From assembly GCA_020852705.1 (NCBI GenBank), contig JADZAP010000025.1, positions 38,715-102,714 of the forward strand: a stretch of DNA of 64,000 nt, in the 5' to 3' direction. A program made the translations under genes and the position numbers. Within the stretch, counting starts at the first letter, position 1. Every line of letters begins with the position of its first letter. This DNA comes from Ignavibacteria bacterium (lineage in GTDB: Bacteria; Bacteroidota; Ignavibacteria; Tepidaquicellales; OLB5). The notes below the pieces were generated by a model that did no database searches, had not been told where the DNA came from, and saw only the letters and a program-made list of their open reading frames with translations. Positions 9,205 through 16,515 of the stretch are shown in pieces.

Positions 9205-9684
9205 ATGAAGATAGAAGAGCTATTATTTTTAGAAGGCAGATGGGAAGGAAGCGGAACTGCACAATACCCTTTAATTTCCGAAGTATCTTACAGCGAAATT
9301 CTGAATTTTGAATATGATAAAACTAAAGGTTTTATATTTTATATACAGCAAACAAAGTTTAAAATTCCCGGTAAAGAAAATGATACACTTCATCATGAAT
9401 CCGGTTTCATTAAGCAAACAGAATCCGGAAATATTGAGCTTTCCAATTCACAAAATAATGGCAGGGTAGAAGTTTTATATCTTGATAATCTGCAAATATC
9501 AGAACAAAATACAAGAATTGTATTTGAATCCAAGCTTTTTGGTAATGACCCCAAAATGATAAAAACACTTAGGGAGTATAATCTAACCGGCAGTAATATG
9601 TTCTACGAAATGAAAATGGCTACAAGTTCTAATCAGGTTTTAAGTACACATCTTAAATCTGAATTAACCAAAAAGGGAAATTAA
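9205..9684 (+). CDS. Nitrobindin-type haem-binding beta-barrel (FABP-like)
   Basis: A 159-residue protein with the nitrobindin signature: GRWEGSG near the N-terminus (Gly11, Trp13, Gly15, Gly17), YPLISEVSYSEIL, HHESGFIK, NNGRVEV and a C-terminal STHLKSELTKK. In that last motif His149 is the expected proximal haem ligand. Known nitrobindins carry ferric haem in a ten-stranded barrel, bind NO and isomerise peroxynitrite to nitrate. It has no signal peptide and is presumably cytoplasmic. The kynureninase ATG follows eight bases after its stop, so translation is probably linked; why a nitrobindin sits in a kynurenine operon is not known. Confidence 0.82.
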   Translation: MKIEELLFLEGRWEGSGTAQYPLISEVSYSEILNFEYDKTKGFIFYIQQTKFKIPGKENDTLHHESGFIKQTESGNIELSNSQNNGRVEVLYLDNLQISEQNTRIVFESKLFGNDPKMIKTLREYNLTGSNMFYEMKMATSSNQVLSTHLKSELTKKGN

Positions 9685-9692
9685 CATATCTG

Positions 9693-10952
9693 ATGAAATT
9701 TAATAATACCTTTGATTTTGCTTTTTCTTTAGATAACAAGGATGAATTAAAATACTACCGAAACCGTTTTTATATTCCGCAAACAAACACTGGCAAAGAT
9801 GTAATTTATTTTGCGGGTAACTCGCTTGGACTTCAGCCAAAAACTGTTAGGGAATATATTGAGCAGGAACTGCTGGACTGGGAAAAAATGGGTGTTGAAG
9901 GGCACAATCATGCTAAATACCCATGGCTTCCTTATCACGAATTTTTAACAGAGCAAACTGCTGCACTTACAGGTGCCCTGCCCGAAGAAGTTATAAATAT
10001 GAATTCGCTTACTGTGAACCTTCATTTAATGATGATTTCATTCTACCGCCCAACTGTAAATAAAAATAAGATACTAATTGAAGCTAATGCATTTCCTTCC
10101 GACCATTATGCACTTCAGTCACAAATTAAATTCCATGGGTATGATCCCAAAGAGTGTCTTATTGAAATGAAGCCTTTAAATGGTGAACAAGTAATAAGAA
10201 CAGAAAATATTCTTCAAAAAATTAATGAAGATGGTGATAAGATTGCATTAATAATGTTTTCAGGGGTTAATTATTACTCCGGTCAGGCATTTGATATGGA
10301 AAAAATAACTAAAGCAGGTCATACAAAAGGGTGTATGGTTGGATTTGACTTAGCTCATGCAGCAGGTAATTTAAAATTAAAGCTTAATAAATGGGGCTGC
10401 GATTTTGCCGTTTGGTGCAGTTATAAGTATTTAAATGGCGGTCCCGGTGCAATTGCAGGGGCTTTTGTTCACAAAAAGCATTTATTGGATATGACAATCC
10501 CTAAATTTTGGGGATGGTGGGGACAGGATAAAGCTACAAGATTTCTTATGGATCATGATTTCCGGCCTATACCAACTGCTGAAAGCTGGCAATTAAGCAA
10601 TCCCCCAATTTTGCAGCTTGCGGCACTTCGAGCTTCGCTGGATATTTTTCATTCTGCCGGAATTGATAAATTGCGTTTAAAAAGTGAAATGTTAACCGGA
10701 TTTATGGAATATCTTATTAATGAAAATAATGATGGTAATATAGAAATTATCACACCCCCAAACAAATATGAACGGGGATGTCAGCTTTCATTAAGAGCAA
10801 AAAAAGATGGTAAAGCCCTTCACAAAAAATTAAATAATTCAGGGGTTATTTGTGATTGGCGTGAACCTGATGTTATTCGCTGTGCACCGGTACCTTTATA
10901 TAATACTTTTACTGATGTTTGGAATTTTGTGAAATTATTGTATTCAAAATAA
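9693..10952 (+). CDS. kynU: Kynureninase
   Basis: PLP enzyme that cleaves 3-hydroxykynurenine (or kynurenine) to 3-hydroxyanthranilate (or anthranilate) and alanine. The 419 residues match the family length. Visible features are YFAGNSLGLQPK, the VEGHNHAKYPWLPYHE segment, FDLAHAAGN (Asp219 and His222 around the cofactor) and the PLP lysine Lys245 in CSYKYLNGGPG. The gene follows nitrobindin by eight bases and precedes KMO by 51 bases on the same strand, while the two next enzymes of the pathway lie in the divergent arm. Assignment is very secure. Confidence 0.97.
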   Translation: MKFNNTFDFAFSLDNKDELKYYRNRFYIPQTNTGKDVIYFAGNSLGLQPKTVREYIEQELLDWEKMGVEGHNHAKYPWLPYHEFLTEQTAALTGALPEEVINMNSLTVNLHLMMISFYRPTVNKNKILIEANAFPSDHYALQSQIKFHGYDPKECLIEMKPLNGEQVIRTENILQKINEDGDKIALIMFSGVNYYSGQAFDMEKITKAGHTKGCMVGFDLAHAAGNLKLKLNKWGCDFAVWCSYKYLNGGPGAIAGAFVHKKHLLDMTIPKFWGWWGQDKATRFLMDHDFRPIPTAESWQLSNPPILQLAALRASLDIFHSAGIDKLRLKSEMLTGFMEYLINENNDGNIEIITPPNKYERGCQLSLRAKKDGKALHKKLNNSGVICDWREPDVIRCAPVPLYNTFTDVWNFVKLLYSK

Positions 10953-11003
10953 TTAATTGATCTGCTGTATTTTTATTTTCATGCAAAGTACAATATATTA
11001 AAT

Positions 11004-12368
11004 ATGCAGAATATTACAATTGTTGGTGCTGGATTAGCAGGATCACTGCTTTCGGTTTATCTTGCTAAAAAAGGGTTTAATGTAAATGTATATGAACGCC
11101 GTCCCGATATGCGGAAAACCGGCATTAGCGCAGGTAAATCTATTAACCTAGCACTTTCTGCCCGCGGTATTAATGCTTTAAAAGAAGTTGGGCTGTATGA
11201 TGAAATAAAAAAAATCTCAATCCCTATGTATGGCAGAAGAATTCATACAATTGATGGCTCTACCAATCTGCAGCCTTATGGCAGAGATTTGAGTGAATAT
11301 ATTAATTCAGTTTCACGAAGTGAACTGAATAAAAAACTGATGGATCTTGTCGAAAACTTCCCTTCTGTAAAAATACATTTTAATATGCGCTGCATTAATA
11401 TGGATCTTGCAAAAGATGAATTGTATTTTTACAACGAAGCACAGAATACCGAACATCATATTAGCTCACCTGTCACAATCTCAGCAGATGGCGCTGCATC
11501 TGCAGTAAGAATGGAAATGATGAAAACCCCGCGATTTGATTTTAAACAGGAATATGAAAATTACGGTTATAAAGAGCTTCACATTCCCCCAAACAATGAC
11601 GGCACTTTTAAAATGGATACTAATGCACTTCATATATGGCCCCGCGGTTCATTTATGCTTATAGCTCTTCCAAATATGGATGGCAGTTTTACCTGCACTT
11701 TGTTTCTTGCATACGATAAATCATTTGCTGGTGAAAACAGTTTTGAGTTTTTAAATGATAAAAGTAAAGTTCAACAATTCTTTGAAAAGAATTTCCCCGA
11801 TACTATAAGCTTAATGCCTGCATTATTAGAAGATTTTTTTGCAAATCCAACCGGCACTTTGATAACTATTAAATGTTTTCCATGGAGTATTGAGGGTAAA
11901 ATGTTAATGTTAGGGGATGCCAGCCATGCTATTGTTCCGTTTTTTGGACAGGGTATGAATGCGGCATTTGAAGACTGCTCTGTGCTTAATAAATGTATTG
12001 ATAATCATCCTGCTGAATGGAATAAAATTTTTAGTGAGTTCCAAACATTAAGAAAACCCAATACCGATGCAATTGCAGAGCTAGCTCAGGAAAATTTCAT
12101 TGAAATGCGTGACCTTGTTGCTGAACCAAGTTACCTGCTTAAGAAAAAAATAGAAGCAAAACTTTACAGCATTTACCCTGATACATTTGTTCCAAAATAT
12201 TCAATGGTAACATTTCTTCGGATGCCTTATTCAACTGCACTTAAACGGGGTAAAATACAGGAAGAGATTCTGGAAGAGCTTAGCAAAGAAAAACTTTCAC
12301 CCGAAAATATTGATTTAAAACAAGCTGATAAGTTAATTAAAGCAAAACTTCCAAAATTGGATTTATAA
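11004..12368 (+). CDS. kmo: Kynurenine 3-monooxygenase
   Basis: FAD-dependent aromatic hydroxylase that converts L-kynurenine to 3-hydroxykynurenine with NADPH and O2. The protein has 454 residues. The N-terminal FAD motif is VGAGLAGSL (from residue 7), followed by the family-specific GKSINLALSARG. The second FAD motif is LGDASHAIVPFFGQGMNAAFEDC, and a C-terminal RMPYSTALKRG follows. It lies 51 bases after kynureninase and is probably in the same operon. A short inverted repeat (12,382-12,414) separates it from the convergent lipoprotein gene. Confidence 0.96.
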   Translation: MQNITIVGAGLAGSLLSVYLAKKGFNVNVYERRPDMRKTGISAGKSINLALSARGINALKEVGLYDEIKKISIPMYGRRIHTIDGSTNLQPYGRDLSEYINSVSRSELNKKLMDLVENFPSVKIHFNMRCINMDLAKDELYFYNEAQNTEHHISSPVTISADGAASAVRMEMMKTPRFDFKQEYENYGYKELHIPPNNDGTFKMDTNALHIWPRGSFMLIALPNMDGSFTCTLFLAYDKSFAGENSFEFLNDKSKVQQFFEKNFPDTISLMPALLEDFFANPTGTLITIKCFPWSIEGKMLMLGDASHAIVPFFGQGMNAAFEDCSVLNKCIDNHPAEWNKIFSEFQTLRKPNTDAIAELAQENFIEMRDLVAEPSYLLKKKIEAKLYSIYPDTFVPKYSMVTFLRMPYSTALKRGKIQEEILEELSKEKLSPENIDLKQADKLIKAKLPKLDL

Positions 12369-12381
12369 TTTATTCAATTAA

Positions 12382-12414
12382 TAAATTACTCCGGTTTAAC
12401 AGCCGTAATTTATA
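12382..12414. terminator. Weak candidate bidirectional terminator
   Basis: A 9-bp inverted repeat (ATAAATTAC / GTAATTTAT) with a 15-base loop between two convergent stop codons. It is AT-rich, has no clean T-run and is only a weak candidate. Confidence 0.3.
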
Positions 12415-12422
12415 AAATATAT

Positions 12423-13415
12423 TTAATTAACGCTAAGCTTTAGCTGACCTGAAGGAACAACATTATTAAATCCGTTTGATAATGTTTGTACTGTCCCAAA
12501 CGATGCATGATTAATAATTCCGCTGAATATTACCAGATAAAACGGTTTTGAAATTGCTGCTCCCTGTTCAAATTTTGGCTCTAATGTAATAAATACATTA
12601 TAATTATTTTCAAGATCAGCTATATCCGGTAAACCGCCGCCCGGGCAGTTGGCTAGAAGCCAGTCGTTGCCCGGTAAATTCCATGTTAAACCGCCTGTCA
12701 TTTGACATTGCTGATTATCATCTGCTGTATTTGGAGATTCAAACCTGCCTATATTATAAATATTAGCTGTATTGTTTTCTTTTACCCATGCCTGATAAAT
12801 CCATTCAGCTGTATCTGGTAATACCGGAAGCGTTATACCTGCAGCGGTTCCTGTGGTATCTGTTGTGAACCATAATCCTTTTTTATATTCAGATGATGCA
12901 ATTCCTTTTGTTGGTGTTGCTAATATATATTTAGCAGCAGATGAAGAAAATTGTGAAGATATAGGTAGTATTTCATTGTATGTCATTGTGAGATTATATA
13001 TAAGATCATTACCTGAAATTTGTTTTGCTCCGCCTAGAATTTTAATATTGCTTGGAATAGTATCAAAATATCCCGGGGGCTGAATTGTAATCAATACATC
13101 ACCAATATTATTTATATTGGAAATTTTAGATAAATTGACTGAAAATGTCCCTCCTGAAGTATCTGTAATTTGACCGGAAGGATTAACAGCAAATCTTCCC
13201 ATTGAGCGGAACGAATTTTCATCATGATCTAAACTTGTTTCTACACTGCCCCAAAGTTCATAAGTGCCGTCAACATTCTTATCAAGCATTTTTAGATTTG
13301 TTAAACTTAATGTTCCGCTGTTTTGTGAAGTACTAACACCTGAATCATTGCAAGAAAATATCATTATACTCAGGATGAAGCTAAAAAATAAAATATATAT
13401 TCTTTTCATTTTCAT
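12423..13415 (-). CDS. Outer-envelope lipoprotein of unknown function with two RskA-like beta segments
   Basis: A 330-residue secreted protein. The N-terminus is basic and hydrophobic and ends in IMIFSCND, a plausible lipobox with Cys22. Two segments share a YELWG / YQAWV ... GRF pattern (about residues 50-85 and 200-230). This resembles the C-terminal domain of RskA-type anti-sigma factors, where W/Y-rich strands alternate with turns. No catalytic motif is visible. It is transcribed alone, convergent with kmo and divergent from dxr. An 8-bp-arm palindrome lies four bases upstream of the start codon and leaves no room for a clear ribosome binding site. Confidence 0.7.
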   Translation of the reverse strand: MKMKRIYILFFSFILSIMIFSCNDSGVSTSQNSGTLSLTNLKMLDKNVDGTYELWGSVETSLDHDENSFRSMGRFAVNPSGQITDTSGGTFSVNLSKISNINNIGDVLITIQPPGYFDTIPSNIKILGGAKQISGNDLIYNLTMTYNEILPISSQFSSSAAKYILATPTKGIASSEYKKGLWFTTDTTGTAAGITLPVLPDTAEWIYQAWVKENNTANIYNIGRFESPNTADDNQQCQMTGGLTWNLPGNDWLLANCPGGGLPDIADLENNYNVFITLEPKFEQGAAISKPFYLVIFSGIINHASFGTVQTLSNGFNNVVPSGQLKLSVN

Positions 13416-13418
13416 AAT

Positions 13419-13440
13419 TTGTCATATTGATGTATGACAA
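13419..13440. promoter_or_regulatory. Perfect palindrome next to the lipoprotein start codon
   Basis: Arms TTGTCATA (13,419-13,426) and TATGACAA (13,433-13,440) around a six-base spacer, four bases upstream of the lipoprotein ATG at 13,415. The size and symmetry fit a dimeric repressor operator, or an mRNA hairpin that masks the ribosome binding site. Confidence 0.5.
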
Positions 13441-13822
13441 CACTTTTCTAGAGGTTTTATAATTTTTAATATTATTATTTAATTGAATAAAAATAAAGGA
13501 AGCGGTATATTAAAATATCATATATTGCATTAATATTCCAGTATTTATTTATTTTGATAGTTTATTTTTACCAATTATTGATAAAGTAATAAAAATTTTT
13601 GTAACTTGATGAATAAAATAATTACAGTTCACAATCTATTTAATAAAAATCAGATAAACAATGATTATTTTAATTAATCTCCTAATTAAAAACGTCAATT
13701 TGTAGTATAAAATTTCAGATTTAATAGAAAATACTGTTATTAATAAACTTAATTTATTCTGATAAATACATAATTTTCATGCCATAAATCCACAAAATTT
13801 TAGATACTAACTTTAATAAATT

Positions 13823-13839
13823 AAGTGTAAATTACACTT
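13823..13839. promoter_or_regulatory. Perfect inverted repeat 1 upstream of dxr
   Basis: Arms AAGTGTAA and TTACACTT separated by one A. It ends 41 bases before the dxr start and may be an operator. Its arms do not match the palindrome beside the lipoprotein gene. Confidence 0.45.
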
Positions 13840-13840
13840 T

Positions 13841-13860
13841 ATATGCATAAAAATGCATAT
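13841..13860. promoter_or_regulatory. Perfect inverted repeat 2 upstream of dxr
   Basis: Arms ATATGCAT and ATGCATAT with an AAAA spacer, starting two bases after repeat 1 and ending 20 bases before the dxr ATG. It could be an operator or a leader hairpin. The arms are themselves partly self-complementary (ATGCAT). Confidence 0.45.
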
Positions 13861-13880
13861 ATTTAAAATTTAAAGCTTTA

Positions 13881-15047
13881 ATGAAAAATATTGCTGTTTT
13901 TGGCTCTACAGGTTCTATTGGCAGAAATACACTTGAAGTAGTTCGGAATCTTAATAAAAATGGATTTCCTGTAACAATTAAGTACCTTACAGCAAATTCA
14001 AATTGGCAGCTGCTTGCCGAGCAAATTGAAGAATTTTTACCCTCTGCAGCGGTTATTTTTAACTATGAAAGTTTTAAAGCATTAAAAAACCGTTCTTTTA
14101 AACATAAGTGTGAAATTTTCTGCGGTACCGAAGGCATTAAAGAAATTGCAAAGCGAAACGATTTTGAAGCTGTTGTTAATGCTCTTGTTGGCTTCAGCGG
14201 ACTGATTCCAACAATTGAAGCCATTAAAAATGGCAAAGATATTGCATTAGCCAATAAAGAATCATTAGTTGTAGCAGGTGAACTCATTTATCAAATGCTT
14301 GGCAGCAGTAATTCAAATATGCTGCCTGTTGATAGTGAACACAGTGCTATTTTGCAATGCCTAATTGGCGAGCCAATGAAAGAGATAAAAAAGCTTTTCC
14401 TCACTGCCTCAGGCGGTCCCTTTAGAGAGCTTCCGGTTAATGAAATGGCAAATGTCTCGGTTGCTGATGCATTAAAGCATCCTAACTGGAAAATGGGTAA
14501 TAAAATAACAATAGATTCTGCAACTTTAATGAACAAAGGATTTGAAATTATTGAAGCTAAATGGTTGTTCAATATTGAAGCAGAAAATATTGATGTTTTA
14601 ATTCATCCGCAGTCTATTATTCATTCTATGGTGGAGTTTTCTGACGGTTCTGTGAAAGCACAGTTAGGCGTTCCTGATATGAAACTCCCTATTCAGTATG
14701 CGTTAACTCATCCGCAAAGAATAGGTTCAGATTTTCCAAGAATTGATTTTAAACAGCTGAAAAATCTTGATTTTGGAGTGCCTGATCTTGAAAAGTTTGA
14801 GTGCCTTAAACTTGCATACGATGTAATAAAATCCGGCGGATCTTATCCAATAGTAATGAATGGTGCAAATGAAGCAGCAGTAAATTTGTTTCTTAATGGA
14901 AAAATAAGGTTTACCGATATTCCATCACTGATAAAATCTGCAATTGATAAACATGAAAATCACTCGGAACTTTCACTTGATGGTATTATTGAAATTGACA
15001 GCTGGTCAAAAAGATTTGTAAATGATACTGCCCTTGCGGCAGCATAG
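13881..15047 (+). CDS. dxr: 1-deoxy-D-xylulose 5-phosphate reductoisomerase
   Basis: Second step of the MEP isoprenoid pathway: converts DXP to MEP with NADPH. The 388 residues match the family. Motifs in order are FGSTGSIGRNTLEV (NADPH site), ALANKESLVVAG, the metal and substrate site PVDSEHSAI, the flexible loop TASGGPFRE, and MGNKITIDSATLMNKGFEIIEA. It is followed after 57 bases by rseP, a common order in bacteria, and the two are probably cotranscribed. Two inverted repeats lie in its upstream region. Confidence 0.97.
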   Translation: MKNIAVFGSTGSIGRNTLEVVRNLNKNGFPVTIKYLTANSNWQLLAEQIEEFLPSAAVIFNYESFKALKNRSFKHKCEIFCGTEGIKEIAKRNDFEAVVNALVGFSGLIPTIEAIKNGKDIALANKESLVVAGELIYQMLGSSNSNMLPVDSEHSAILQCLIGEPMKEIKKLFLTASGGPFRELPVNEMANVSVADALKHPNWKMGNKITIDSATLMNKGFEIIEAKWLFNIEAENIDVLIHPQSIIHSMVEFSDGSVKAQLGVPDMKLPIQYALTHPQRIGSDFPRIDFKQLKNLDFGVPDLEKFECLKLAYDVIKSGGSYPIVMNGANEAAVNLFLNGKIRFTDIPSLIKSAIDKHENHSELSLDGIIEIDSWSKRFVNDTALAAA

Positions 15048-15103
15048 CTGAAAAATTTATATTCAGTTATTTAACTAATAAAAAGGAGAAATACTAAAAT
15101 TAT

Positions 15104-16429
15104 ATGGGTGTAGTCAGCACGATTCTTTATTTTCTAATTACAATTGTAATTCTGGTTTTTGTACATGAGTTTGGTCATTTTGCAGCAGCTAAACTCTGCA
15201 AAATGCGGGTAGATAAGTTCTACCTGTTTTTTGATTTCTTTAATTTGCGCATTTTTAAATTTGTAAAAGGTGATACTGAGTACGGACTTGGTGTTTTTCC
15301 TTTAGGCGGATATGTTAAAGTTGCCGGTATGATTGATGAAAGTATGGATAAAGAGTTTATCAATCAGCCCCCGCAGCCATGGGAATTTCGTTCAAAACCC
15401 GTTTGGCAGAGAATGTTTGTTATTACCGCTGGTGTTATAATGAATACTATTCTGGCATTTGTTATATTCTATGTTATCAATCTTTCCGAAGGCAAACAGA
15501 AAATGGAAACCAATACTATTGGATATGTTACTCCGGGTTCTGTTGCTTCAAAGTATGGTATTTTGCCCGGCTCTCAGATAATTTCTATTAATGGGAAACC
15601 TGTTGAATACTGGGACGATGTCAGAGGAATAGTATTTATTGAAAGCATGGGTGAAGATGTAAATATTAAGATTAAAACTAATGGTGCAGAAAAGGAAATT
15701 TTCCTGCCTAAGTCAGCTCTTCATGATTTAAATGAACGTTCATTCGGATTGTTTCCTGAAAAAATGGAGCCAATGATACAACAGGTTGCCGATAAAGGTC
15801 CTGCAAGAAATCTTGGTTTGCAAAAAGGTGATATTATTGTTGAAGCAAATAATACACCTATAACACACTCTCAGCAGTTTGTTGATATAATTAAAAGTAA
15901 TGCCGGCAAAGATATAGCTGTAAAATGGAACCGTAACGGTGCTATTATGAACGGCAATGTAAAACCCGAAGCTGACAGCACAATTGGTATAGGAATTGGT
16001 AAATATACCGGAATAGTTAAAGATATTAAGTTTAATGTTATAACTGCTGTTCCGCAGGGATTTAATGATCTTTGGCATTATGGAATTGTTTTGTTTGTTA
16101 AATCAATGTGGAAGATAATTAAGGGCGATATTGCTTTCAGCAAAGCCGTTGGGGGACCGGTTAAAATTGCCCAATATGCAGGTCAATCTGCTGAAGGCGG
16201 ATTGCTTTCATTCCTTGGATTTATGGCGATGCTTTCAATTACACTTGCTGTTATAAATATTCTGCCATTCCCGGCACTTGATGGCGGGCACTTTATGTTC
16301 CTTCTTTATGAAGGAATTTTCCGTAAGCCCGTAAGTCACAAGATTCAGATTGTAGTGCAGAATGTAGGATTCCTTCTCCTTATGGCATTTATGTTGTTTG
16401 TTGTTTATAATGATATTATTCATATTTAA
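15104..16429 (+). CDS. rseP: RIP site-2 metalloprotease RseP
   Basis: Integral inner-membrane zinc protease that cuts transmembrane segments of anti-sigma factors or signal-peptide remnants. The 441-residue protein has the zinc motif HEFGH at 21-25 inside the first membrane helix. Two PDZ domains follow (about 135-200 and 215-285), and the third zinc ligand is in NILPFPALDGGH near residue 385, followed by C-terminal helices. AAGGAG lies about 15 bases before the ATG, further than usual, and no better in-frame start is seen. An ECF sigma and membrane anti-sigma pair occurs further right in the window and could be a target, but this is speculative. Confidence 0.95.
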   Translation: MGVVSTILYFLITIVILVFVHEFGHFAAAKLCKMRVDKFYLFFDFFNLRIFKFVKGDTEYGLGVFPLGGYVKVAGMIDESMDKEFINQPPQPWEFRSKPVWQRMFVITAGVIMNTILAFVIFYVINLSEGKQKMETNTIGYVTPGSVASKYGILPGSQIISINGKPVEYWDDVRGIVFIESMGEDVNIKIKTNGAEKEIFLPKSALHDLNERSFGLFPEKMEPMIQQVADKGPARNLGLQKGDIIVEANNTPITHSQQFVDIIKSNAGKDIAVKWNRNGAIMNGNVKPEADSTIGIGIGKYTGIVKDIKFNVITAVPQGFNDLWHYGIVLFVKSMWKIIKGDIAFSKAVGGPVKIAQYAGQSAEGGLLSFLGFMAMLSITLAVINILPFPALDGGHFMFLLYEGIFRKPVSHKIQIVVQNVGFLLLMAFMLFVVYNDIIHI

Positions 16430-16477
16430 TTTATGCAAATACAGATTAATTTATAATTATTTTTAGAGTAATGTATT

Positions 16478-16512
16478 AACTGACCAATTTTTTTAGAATT
16501 GGTCAGTTTTTA
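16478..16512 (+). terminator. Strong hairpin with T-rich tail between rseP and the SerB-SerA gene
   Basis: Perfect 12-bp stem AACTGACCAATT / AATTGGTCAGTT (16,478-16,489 and 16,497-16,508) with a seven-base loop and a T-rich tail. It fits a terminator for dxr-rseP. The tail runs almost into the start codon at 16,516, so it could also act as a leader hairpin for the next gene. Confidence 0.8.
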
Positions 16513-16515
16513 TTT

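Larger units (their letters stand above)
13416..13880. other. 465-base AT-rich divergent intergenic region (lipoprotein / dxr)
   Basis: No gene or RNA is recognisable. The region holds three perfect inverted repeats, one next to the lipoprotein start (13,419-13,440) and two close to dxr (13,823-13,839 and 13,841-13,860). The middle part is long AT-rich sequence with no recognisable promoter elements. Confidence 0.6.
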
